This document shows, in pieces, positions 35,991 through 46,233 of a stretch of 64,000 bases of DNA. Position numbers and translations under genes: made by a program. Source of the stretch: Rusavskia elegans. Its lineage: Eukaryota; Ascomycota; Lecanoromycetes; Teloschistales; Teloschistaceae. Position 1 is the first letter of the stretch; every line of letters starts with the position of its first letter. A model generated the notes under the pieces. The model worked only from the letters and a program-made list of their open reading frames with translations. It made no database searches and was not told the DNA's origin. The stretch is from positions 186,001 through 250,000 of the forward strand of contig SAUG01000109.1 in NCBI GenBank assembly GCA_011316305.1. The letters are read 5' to 3'.

Positions 35991-37778
35991 GATAGGTATT
36001 GTCTGGAATGATTGGTTGGATGGGCATAGAAAATGTCCCAGTGGTTTTCCAGATAGATGGTTGTGGCGCTTCGAAAATGTGAAAGTGGATTGTAGGAGAG
36101 AGGAAGAAATGCAGCCAGAGAAGGGCTGCTTTATATGCATAGCAGGTGTAGTCATCTTTGTCGATAAAATTAGAAACTGTCACCATTTGGAATAATATAG
36201 AGATGTGATACTTTCCATGCTTGCTCACCGCTCATTTCGTACTGTTGATGATGGTGGTGATTTATAAGCAGATTCTCTTCAATGTTCAAAGGATGCTGGA
36301 ATGGACTCCTTTTGTGACTCGAAAACCAGTCTCGTGTGCGTCCTGATATTGCTGCTCACTCAGATCGCCAACAGGACAATATTCACGCATGTGTGGACAT
36401 CAGACCACCGAATTTTGGGTTTAATGGCGCGCGTATGCAACCTGAAAATATTTTCGGAGTTCACTAATCCCGAAACCGAACTGAGAATGCAACATGACAA
36501 GACCTAGTTTCGTACGAAGGCACTTTGTCGTAGAACGCCTGCGGTCAATGCTGGTACGAGCTTGTCTCTTCTTGACTTCGAACCGAGCACGTTGCCCGAT
36601 GATAACAAGGTTATTTGCGGAGAAGACTCTGAGAAAGAGATACTGCCAGCGGTTCCAATGTTGAGGTAGATATCAATAGCCATTCATTAAAGATAACGAG
36701 TCAAAATGCGCTAAACTCCCGTCTCAAGCCGATGAAACTCGAAGAAGCGTTAGCCTATTGTATCAGGAGCTTCCAAGGTTGAAAGTGGTAACAAACGATG
36801 TTGAGGATATTTTGCTGGCTGACGTCAGATATGTTTGTGCATATGGCACTAGCAAACTTTCCTGTTAAACTGTCTTTGCCAGTATTCAGGTGCGCGTGCC
36901 TTCCAACTGATGTCCTCGTGCATATTCTCCGTTCTTAGACCTCACGTGTTAGGTTGTTCCTCATGATCTCAGAAGAACCAGTTGGCGAATGAGACTTGGG
37001 AACCCCTTCATCTACTAGCGTGCTTGTTCAGCCCCACAAGCCCCTAACTGGGCTAAGCAAGCACGAGTTTCAGCAGATGAAGGAGTGTTAGCCAGTTCCG
37101 AGTCACCAAAAATGGATATAAAGCCCGTGGAACTGTTGAGTAGAAAGCTGGAGGGTCTATCAATAACCTGCATGGTGAACGTGTTGAAGATGGTAATATT
37201 GAGTCAGTCGTGGGCAATAACGGCCTTATACTATGGATGCCCTGTGAACAACGATTAGTGCTCGAAGATCGATGTTCGGGCAGGGAAGTCAATATGTAAA
37301 AGGTAGTCATTGGCCGCCCGGTGGCGTATATAAGGGTCGTAGCGAACGTTTCCAGGGACGTATAGTTTGATGGACTGCGATTCTTGAAATGGAACTTGTC
37401 GAATGCCAGCTTAACCAGAGCTTCTGATGGCAAGGTACGCAGTAACTATCTAGGACAATAAGCTGCTATTCAGAATGGTTCAGGAAATGATATAAGACCG
37501 CTTCAAACGTAACCTTGAAATAAGGCTCACAAGATTATAAGGATGTACTACATTACGAGGATCAGATATATTTCTTCCAACTACTACATTGCGTTCTTAT
37601 AATCCTCTGGATCTTGATTTAAGCCAGTTGTACGGGTATGATATCAATCCTGAACAAAACTAAAGTCAGCAACACTGTAGCTTAGATATCAAGGACGTCA
37701 TCCGTGTTTGTTGGTATCCTGAGGGCCATCTATGCTCGTCAGGTACCTTATATCTGGTTTACTTGAGGACCATCTCGT
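35991..37778. other. Intergenic region upstream of the calpain-like gene, no supported gene
   Basis: About 1.8 kb of ordinary composition. It contains the calpain promoter. A 126-codon minus-strand frame at 37433-37053 and a shorter plus-strand frame at 36301-36507 have no recognisable motif or signal peptide. I do not call genes here. Confidence 0.4.
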
Positions 37779-38460
37779 CTATATAATCGAAGGCTCTTTC
37801 CTCCCGATCCTTACCGCATGGTCCCTCAGAATCCAGAGCAAACCTTTGACATTCTCGGTGCCGATGAGTCCGAAGAAGAAGAATTGTGTGTCTGTTTCTG
37901 AGAACCTCCTCCACTCTTCGGGCCTATCAGAACCAGGGATCCAATCTAAAGCCTCTTTTATGACGTTTTGGGTCCCTTTGCTCTTGATACTATGCCAGAC
38001 GACACTTTTTAAATCCGAGATGGGTCCCCTAGGAGCGGATCCTGTGCACTGTACAGCCAGCTCATTGGTCCTTGTCTCCGCCCGCTTCCTGGTCTGATGG
38101 ATGACCTCGGACCATTGGAGCTCCTTTGGGAGTCTGTGGCGCGCCAGTTGCCCTCGGCAATGAGGAAGCCGTGATTGGTATCGAGGTTGTTGTAGGTTGG
38201 CACAGGGTCTCGTTGTTCTGTCACGGAATTGTTGCTACTCACCTGCCAGAAGTCGATGAGAGAATATCCATGCCACTATTCCTCAACCACTGCCGCAGGT
38301 CCCAGTCAACTGTTAGACTTGGAACGAGGTCAGCAATACAATGGTCCTCAAACAGGCCCAGAGGGATTGATTGGTCGACGGCCTGGGCATTGAAAGGGTC
38401 GTTTGCAGAGTGTTCCAATATCCGATACCGTCGCTGCAGCAGCCACTGTAATCTGGACAT
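37779..38460 (-). CDS. Conserved-looking fungal protein, 3' two exons resolved, 5' end uncertain
   Basis: Two exons join cleanly: one ending at 38243 (SIPLGLFEDHCIADLVPSLT, then VDWDLRQWL) and 38133-37779 (LPKELQWSEVIHQT through ALDWIPGSDRPEEWRRF to FFFFGLIGTENVKGLLWILR and a TAG). The 109-bp intron has a GTGAGT donor and CCACAG acceptor with matching phases. Upstream, sequence between 38460 and about 38745 is open in a different frame and includes a hydrophobic stretch and a cysteine-rich piece (GCPDYSGCCSDG), but I found no splice that joins it in phase. Either an exon is missed or the gene carries a frameshift. Function unknown. Confidence 0.5.
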
Positions 38461-39494
38461 CCATCATCGTCGTCTATTTCGTTGTCGGAGTCGGGAGGCA
38501 AGCCAATCTCTGACGGCAGCCCCCTCGGTCTGGAGATCGAATGGGCATGGATGATCGAGGGATCAAATACTAGCAAGGGGATCGACCACCTCAAGAACAT
38601 TCGAGGTATTGGCGAATCCTAGATTGCCAGCAGCATGCGTGGGGCGAAAGCTAGAGGGACTGACGGCAGATGATATGGCAAAAAATATTGATGAAAGGTA
38701 AGAAACTGAAGTGGAGAATTGTTGAGATCTGTAGGAACATCTTCTTTGGAAGGTCAGATTTATCAATAGCTAGGACGCCGTTTCTCCACACGGCGCGCTG
38801 AAACGATGGGCGGTATCAATGTGTCTATAAAAGCTGTGATCGCGCTTATAGGGGTACTATTCCAGCACCTGCACGGCTGCTGCATGAGAGAGTACATTTC
38901 ACTTGAAAGCCACTTACCAGACATCTTTTAGTAGAGATGATAGGTGAGAGAACAAAGAGAGGGGCGCAGACAGACCGGGGCTAGGCACGCCAAGACTCAG
39001 GGGCAGATCCTTGGCGGTGACGTCATCCATGTTGCGTGCAGAGCGGAACAGGCGGAACAAGCAGAGTCCAGCAGGGCTGACAAATGATGTCATCTATAAT
39101 TTTTAAGTCTCCCTTTCAACCTCGCCTGCGGAAACACTCGCTACTTCTACATTAGTAACATGTAATGTGCTTCATGTCCATCCTGAAGAAGAGCTCATCC
39201 TTCCCCGGGCTTTTCTCGGGGCCTGAAAGCCTGAAACACGACTTGCATCGAGGGAGCGGCTGGGGTTTCGGATCCAATATGTTGTAACCCTCAGACCACG
39301 ACGCTAGCAACCCTGCAGCCAACAAGCTCACATTTCCCATCGTCCTCATCTAAGGTAGATTCTCACTCCGTGGAGCTATAGGGTATACTCCCAATGCCGC
39401 TATACATTCCACCAGCTAGCAGAGTTGCCAATCGGCCGAGAGCACCCCAGGAAGCGGTATTGATTCAGATTGTAACACTCGGTCAGACGCGGCC
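38461..39494. other. Unresolved 5' part of the preceding gene and intergenic DNA
   Basis: 38461-38745 probably holds the 5' exons of the gene to the left. 38767-39494 shows nothing I can support: frames such as 39349-39152 minus are short and lack motifs. Composition is ordinary. Confidence 0.3.
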
Positions 39495-40892
39495 TCAAGA
39501 CACGGAGCCGCCTTTTCTCTTTTTTTGACGCCTGACAAATAACCAAGGGTAGATCAACAAGGCAGCTCCTGCCAGAAGCGTCGCTCCTCCCCAGCCCTGT
39601 GCTCCGACAAAATCGCCTTTCGAAGTGTCCGTCAGAGCACCTGCAATCGGACTACCTATAAAAACGCCAATCCCAGCACCAAAGTAGCTCATCCCGAGCC
39701 GCGTACCAATTCTTTTCTCCACGATTCCCAGCGGCACAAGTAGCGGCACCATAATTGTAGCAAGTGTAATAAGAATACCCGACAACAGCCCATAAATAAC
39801 ACAGAAAGCAATAAAGCCACCAAGGTTGTTGACTTGGAGCCAAAGGAGTACTATAAGTCCAGTTACAGCCGTAGCGAGTGGGAACGCCTCCACGCGTGCC
39901 AGCCATTAAGGTAATAGACCAAGTAGAAGCCGGCCGACAAAAGATCCGGCGTTCGTCGGAGCAAGCAGGTAAAAGGCCATATCACCGGATATACGAAGTT
40001 GGCTGATGGCGTAACTTGGGATGTAGAACAGAGGGACAAAGTAACCGCAGCACAGCGTCAGGAAAGCAAGGATATACACCATAAAAGCTGGCTCGCGAAG
40101 GGCTTCGGTATGGATCAGACTGCGACGTGTACGGCTCTTGACCCGGTAAGAATGATATGCAGCGAAGGAAATGGAGAAAGTGGTGAGAGCTACGAATCCA
40201 ACAACTCGTGTTGCCCATGCGAGTCCGATCCTCGGCTGTAGGCCACGGAACACGATAGGGTCAATGATGCCCCCTGGTCTCCGCAATGCATCATCAGTAA
40301 TGGACTGGCACTTACTCGTACCAAGAGAGCTACATACCAAGACTCGAAGCCGAAGAAACAATGCCAACGCTGTCGTCACAACGGATACACTTGGGACGAA
40401 CACCATGCCGGTGCCAAGGCCAATACAGAGACCTTGCGCCAGGAAAACTTGCCAATAATTGTTACAGATACTCAAAGCCATGGTTCCAAGGACCACGAGA
40501 ACGCTGCCAGCGTATATCAGGGAATGGAAATAGCCGCTGTCGAATACTGAACCGATGAAAAGTCCTATAGCCTCCTTCAGGAAACCTTGAATGGTACCAA
40601 TCCATGAGATCAAAGAGGCGGAGCTATTATTGAGTAAGGCAGAAGCGTAGTATTCTTGGTAGGCCCCGAAGCTATTGATGATTCCCCTAGGTTCGAGTGT
40701 TAGATGATGCTGGAAGACTGTGCTTGTTGAAAAAGAACTTACCAAGTGTTGAAAACCATAAAGAACGAACCCGCTATCAGTATCCAGAGCTCTTGGATTG
40801 CCGTCCGCTGCTTTATCGATATCATCCTTCGATGCTGCGCGAAGTAGGTTACCAAGTCTCTGACCTTGTTCATCTTGGTTAGACTGGGCCAT
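39495..40892 (-). pseudogene. Decayed MFS transporter of the monocarboxylate (MCT) type
   Basis: Exons 40892-40743, 40686-40338 and 40273-39495. Membrane segments are plain: INSFGAYQEYYASALL, the loop SASLISWIGTIQGF, YWQVFLAQGLCIGLGTGMVFVPSV, GGIIDPIVFRGLQPRIGLAWATRV, and later SYFGAGIGVFIGSPIAGALTD, all hallmarks of fungal MCT-like major facilitator carriers. Three lesions are seen. The first transmembrane helix is missing from the N-terminal exon. The frame shifts in the VVTTALALF region, where ALAVGIVSSAS-type sequence continues one frame over, as if a few bases were deleted at a TTGGC repeat. Finally there is an in-frame TAA at 39908-39906 between GRLLLGLLP and WLARVEAFPLAT. The stop is a CAA-to-TAA change at CpA, as RIP produces. 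A functional carrier is unlikely. Confidence 0.85.
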
Positions 40893-41907
40893 TTCGTCCG
40901 TTGACACCAATTTTGTTAGGTTTGATCATAAACTACGACCTGTATGAGGTCGACAACCATATTACAGGCGCTCGGCCTTCAATCCGGCAGACAGGCTAAT
41001 TTGGAATGAGGAGACATTGGAAAAATGGAGAGCGTGTAAGCAACTTGGCGGACAGCTGCTAATACGCTAAAGTCTCTTGAGATACTGTACCACCCCCGAG
41101 CAGCTCCGACCACGAAGATGACGCTTACAAAAAGACTCGCAGATCCCAAACCACTACCTCGGCAGAGCAATGATGTATGTCGAAGAGATCTACCTAAAGG
41201 AAATCGTTGGTCTTTCTACGGACCTTGTTATCCTCGTGAATAGAGTAGATAGCGATGCGTGCAAGAGAACTACTAGAGGCTACTAAAAAAGTTTTACCTG
41301 AACTAGAAGAAAGAGGACAGGGTGGCTAATAGCACCGGCTAAGGCATTAAGTTCTTCGGGTATGGACAAGTAATGTTGTAAAACAGATGATCGAGGTAAT
41401 GTCAGTCACTCCAACAGGTTACGACGACCCACTCTGTGTACAGGGGCCGTGCGTATCGTTGGGGCCTTGGGACAAGACTTCTGTGACTGACCCTCGATGC
41501 CTTCATCCAGCTTCTCATGCTCTTGCGTGCATTGACCGTTAACACTAAAAAGGCGCGAGCTGCAATGAGTACGCATGGAATGGTGTACACACACACGCAA
41601 TGCATAACCCCACTTTCTCCACCGAGGTGCATAGATACGGCGTTCGTAGGGATGATTCGGTGTCGAAGGCTCTCCGAATGCCCGATCGGAGAGAAAGGAG
41701 AACCTTCACTTCGTGTACGACTAAGCATTGCACTGCAAGACCCATATCTGCATCGACTGCCTCTATAAGTACTTGTCCTCGATTTGCCTCATGAGTTCCA
41801 ATCGGACTCTTGATTTCTTTCACGGAAGAGACCTCGAGGCATTGGTCTGGTATTCTGGTCACTGAACCTATCTTCGTCCTTTCCAAAGACTTGAACAGCT
41901 GCTTAAT
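40893..41907. other. Intergenic region between MFS pseudogene and O-methyltransferase
   Basis: About one kilobase with divergent gene starts on both sides, so it holds two promoters. Minus-strand frames at 41886-41402 overlap in three phases and carry no recognisable motif. I see no gene. Confidence 0.4.
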
Positions 41908-43287
41908 ATGGCCACCGATATCGCTGGGATGATCCGGGACGTGCGATCTCGTATCGCCACAGGTGGTTTGCCTGCGGATTCCCGCCGGGCTCTACTACAA
42001 GATGTGAAAGAGCTCCAGTACGAATTGGAGACGCCCAGGGAGACTTCTAATAGATACCGCTACTCAGTGTGTGCTTTGCTAGACTCCCTTTCTCCACCTA
42101 TTGCAACAGAAAGATCATGCTGACAAAGCGTTTGGCAACCCAGGGATTGGACCTAACCGTTACCTATATCTTCTATCAGATTAGGCTTTTTGACGCTCTT
42201 GTCAAGCCTGCTAAGTCACCTATCTCGACCAATGACCTTGCCAACGAAACAAACACAGACCCGATACTGCTGGGTACGTATTCCGCTTTGACCCCGACAA
42301 TAGTACGGTCAATGTTCATGAGAGGATATCGCTGAGACAATCACAGGACGGTTGTTGAGATATGCAGCCTCCAGTGGCTTTGTCAAGCAAAGCAGTGAAG
42401 ACACATGGACTGCTTCCCGGGCGACTCACTCTCTAGTTATTCCAAGCAGCCAAGCCAACATAGAACAAGCGTATGACCACTTCACCCGACAATTGCACTA
42501 GTACTGACCACGGAACACTAGATTCACCGACGCACTCCCTTTATACGTTGACCTCCCTCGATTCCTCGTCCAGAACAATTATCAAAACCCCACCGACAGC
42601 AGGAACACCGTCCACTCACTCACGCACAACACCCCCCTTCACTACTTCGACTGGATGAAGAGAAATCCAGAGCACTACGCCGCCCTCAACAAATTCATGG
42701 CCGCGAATCGCAGGACCACGACGGGCATCGAAGCCTTCCCCTTTGTGGACAAAGTCCCCTCCCTTTTCGAAACCGAATCTCCAGAAACGCCCCTCTTCGT
42801 CGACGTTGGCGGCGGTCACGGCCAAATGTGTCGTGCCTTCCGCGCTAAATACCCAAATCTACCGGGCCGTGTGATCGTGCAAGATCTTCAGCCGGCAATC
42901 GCGGACGCACCAAGCGTCGATGGCATCGAAGCCATGGCTCATGACTTCTTCCACCAACAGCCAATCCAGGGAGCAAAAATCTACTTCCTCCGTCACGTGT
43001 TGCATGATTGGCCAGACGAAAAGGCGGAGGCCATATTGAAGCCTTTAGTCGAGGCTATGGATAAAGAGTCTGTGATCTTGATTGATGAAAAGGTGCTGCC
43101 GGATGTTGGGGCGTCGAGTACCGCAGCGGGGTTGGATTTGCTGATGATGTGTACCTTCGCGGCGTCGGAGCGCAGTGAGAGGGCTTGGAAGAGTTTACTG
43201 GGCAAAGTCGGTCTGAAAGTCGAGTATTCGGTCAGGTATAATGAGGAGGAAGGGGATGTGATTATGATGGTTATACCCGAGCAATAA
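41908..43287 (+). CDS. SAM-dependent O-methyltransferase (COMT-like, family 2)
   Basis: Splice model 41908-42068, 42110-42273, 42347-42470 and 42522-43287, 404 residues, the usual size for the family. The N-terminal dimerisation part has LQYELETPRET and IFYQIRLFDAL. The Rossmann fold begins at FVDVGGGHG (residues 242-250), the SAM-binding glycine loop, followed by VIVQDLQP. The sequence IYFLRHVLHDWPDEKA places the general base His at residue 311. The late motif SVILIDEKVLPD also fits. The enzyme would methylate a phenolic or polyketide hydroxyl in the cytosol. The first intron, 41 bp, is short and the least certain. It is divergent from a dead MFS carrier, but two genes are not enough to call a metabolite cluster. 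No premature stop is seen. Confidence 0.88.
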
Positions 43288-43925
43288 GGGGCGGAAAAGG
43301 GAGTACTCGCGAAGATAACGAAGTTTCAAGCACGGATATAGTCGAGGACCCCACCAGACCCCACTATAGGTGAAGGCGCAGAGGATGTAGGTACATCAAT
43401 TCACAGTCTCCAAATCTCTCTTTCCGTTCACCTTCCACTCTACAACAACAGTATCCGAGGACCGGTAGCGAAAGTGGTGTCCTACAGTCGCTCTGGCGGA
43501 TTCTATCAGAGCCATCTGTAAAGAATATTAACATTTATCTACAGCAACCTCTGAGTATTTAAAATGATTGCAGGATAAAACTAAACTAATTTAAAAAGAT
43601 TTAAAATCTTTTCTATTAGAATCATCGTCTTTACTAATATATCGACTATATTAGAAATTTTATTTTATCGTCTTTAAAATACGCTAATCGATTTTTCGAT
43701 TATCTTTTATTATATTTAATCGGATAAATATACTAGAATTATTAGCTAGCGTACTAACTAGTAAATTTTAGAATTTTAAAAACTATAAAATATTTTAACT
43801 ATTAAACGTAAAATTGAACTATAGAATATATAATATATAATATCGAAACGATAATTATTTATAAATATTTTATAGTAATATAGATATCTTTAGCGGATAT
43901 TTATATCAGCATTTTCCAAAACCGA
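43288..43925. other. Gene flank passing into an AT-rich RIP block
   Basis: Ordinary sequence to about 43560, then AT-rich and CpA/TpG-depleted sequence up to the solo LTR. No gene or recognisable element end is seen. Confidence 0.5.
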
Positions 43926-44335
43926 TGTTACGTCCACGACTCTATAGAGGTTCTATAAAGAGATTGGTTAGGCAAGCGAGTCTAATCGCTTATAGCCGCC
44001 TACAGCCGATATAGCCGTTCTTCTAGACGGGACTTTTAGTAGGCAGCTATTTATCGGCTTTTACGGCTACTTTTATTATATATATCGTTTATTATTCCTA
44101 TAGATAGTTTCTCTCGTTAGCCGTTAAAATAATTATTAAATACGTCTCTACTATTCTCTTTTTAATTACCTTATAACAAAGATACCTCGTAATATTATAA
44201 CTGTACTTCTGCGGGTATATAGGATTAGTTATAATAATCTATACTAGGATTCCCTTATTATTTAGTAGCTCGGACTACGTCTACGGCTGTAGCTAGGCTC
44301 GAGCGTAACGCCCTCTGATATATAGGGACGTTATA
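43926..44335 (+). mobile_element. Solo LTR of the gag-only retroelement family (copy D)
   Basis: Exactly 410 bp, beginning TGTTACGTCC and ending GGGACGTTATA. It is flanked by ACCGA (43921-43925) and ACCGG (44336-44340), a 5-bp duplication with one difference. The interior and second LTR are absent, as expected after recombination between LTRs. It keeps more unmutated positions than the LTRs of copies A and C. Confidence 0.88.
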
Positions 44336-45420
44336 ACCGGCTTGAAGCCGGTCTCAGCCGTCTTAGCCGTCTTAGCCAGTTCTCAGCCGGTATAGCTGAA
44401 AGCGGCTTATAAGCGGCTTATTAGCCGGTTTCGGGTATACTCGAAGCTGCGTAGCTGCGCGGCTAAGACGGCTAAGACGGCTAAACGGCTAAGATAGCTA
44501 AAAAGATTTAGAGATTCGATTTTAAACTTATTTAAGTCCTTATTAGTAGTTAGTAGGCCTATATACGCCTATATATAATACTAGGCTAGCTTTATCTAGA
44601 TCGAAAATATTAGATTTTCTTACTAGAATCTAATTAGATTAGATCTAGTATAGTTTATTAAATAGATATTTAACTTCCGTTATTCCCGCTTTTAGCGGCG
44701 GCTACTAAACTTTATTTTCGAATTAGATTATATAGGCTTATTTTAAGCTTATATATAGATCCTATTTTAGGCTATTTACTAAGTAGATATTCGTACTATA
44801 GATATTATTAGAACTCTAATCTATCGAAAATTTACTTTTTAGATTTTTAGATTATTTAGATTAATTAGATTATTTGGATTATTTAGATTAAGATAGCTGT
44901 CAGCCGGTCTAATCTGAAAATCCATTTTAGAATCCGCTGATATAACGTACTAATAATTATTAATAATGTCGAAAAAAATATATATAGAATTTAAATATAG
45001 TAAATAATTCGTTTTCGAATAAAAAAAAATAGAAATAGAAATAATTAATTGTTTTATAAATCTTGTTAGAGAATTATATTATTAATCTGTAAATATTACT
45101 TTATACGAAAACTATATCAATCGATATTTTATATAATATAGTAAATTCAATATCTTTTTAACTGGATAACTTTGTAAAAAAAAGATTACTATATATCAAT
45201 AATAAATTAACTTGTCTATTTACTGAATTAATTATAGACAATTTAAATTAATTAAATTATTTCGTTGTTATTTTCAACTTGCAGTCGCTCCAAACGTCGA
45301 TATTATACGAAAAAGGCTACGTCGCCGGAACGTATATTTTTCTTTATAGTAGAAGTTGATTTTAATCCAATAGTTCGTATAGCTTTAGAAATCGATGCTT
45401 TAGACAATGTACGAGCAAGA
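44336..45420. repeat. AT-rich block with a perfect 22-bp hairpin and repeated GGCTAAGAC units
   Basis: 44356-44377 and 44461-44482 are exact inverted copies of 22 bp separated by 83 bp, built from GGCTAAGAC units; CCGGCTTGAAGCCGG palindromes flank them. Further right the sequence is AT-rich with runs of TTAGATTA-type repeats at 44865-44895. It is probably the body of an older repeat into which the solo LTR jumped. No gene. Confidence 0.55.
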
Positions 45421-46233
45421 TTTCAACCTCGGTGCTGAGGAAAGCCAGCATTTACACTAAGGGCTTGGGTGAACCCATCTCTTACCAAGCAATTGATACC
45501 GATGTTGCTCGCCCTAATCCTGTTCTTGGGGGCGAGCCGTGCCGTAACATGCATCTGGGGCGAATCAACTGACAGTCTCAGACCACGCATTGCAGTTTGT
45601 TGTCGTCTGGTCAATGCATCCATGCGGAAAGGGGAGAGAAGGGTTGGTCTTCTTCTCGCGCCTCTGCTGGTTACGCAGCCAGTGACTAGTAAGCTATAAT
45701 TCTACCCTTGTCATCAAACGAAAGACTCGCACTAGCGTACCTCAAGGCCGGCCTTCCCGCTGATGTACTCGAGTACAATGATTGGACCTAATATACTTCT
45801 ACCAATCGCGAAACATGGACAATGAACCAATGAATATATCACTTCATGCTATGCGTCCAATGCGTCTATGCCAATGACAGGCATCTGCCAGGCCCGGTGT
45901 GACATGATGGAGACCAACCACTTCTTCCCAAGCAGGGGTGACGGCACGCACACCTCTGTTGCGTTCCGCCTGCTCCCTCTCACGTACCCCAACCCTACCT
46001 ACTTCTAGTTATGTACCATGTACTACGTGTACCTACCGTGGTATACTTCGTATCCATATTACTGCCCAAGGATGCTCGATTCCCCAAACTTCCTATGAGG
46101 GATTAGTCTAGGGCCCCAAGGCCTGCCATAACGCCGATAAGGGCGCTACAGACGGGCGACGGTTGATGCTCTCTGAGACCCATCTCCTTCCTCCATACTT
46201 TCTCGCACCCCTCGTCATACATCCCTTTTCATC
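45421..46233. other. Intergenic region upstream of the FHA-kinase
   Basis: Composition is ordinary. A 76-codon plus-strand frame at 45469-45699 starts with a hydrophobic signal-like stretch (LIPMLLALILFLGASRA) and could be a tiny secreted protein, but its remainder is not convincing. The right end is the kinase promoter. Confidence 0.35.

Noticed and set aside
41402..41886. Minus-strand frames of 113, 108 and 64 codons between MFS and methyltransferase
   Set aside because: They overlap in different phases with no coherent spliced product; more likely promoter sequence of the divergent genes.
39495..43287. A secondary-metabolite gene cluster
   Set aside because: Only one O-methyltransferase and one dead MFS carrier are present; no synthase, P450 or cluster regulator was seen.
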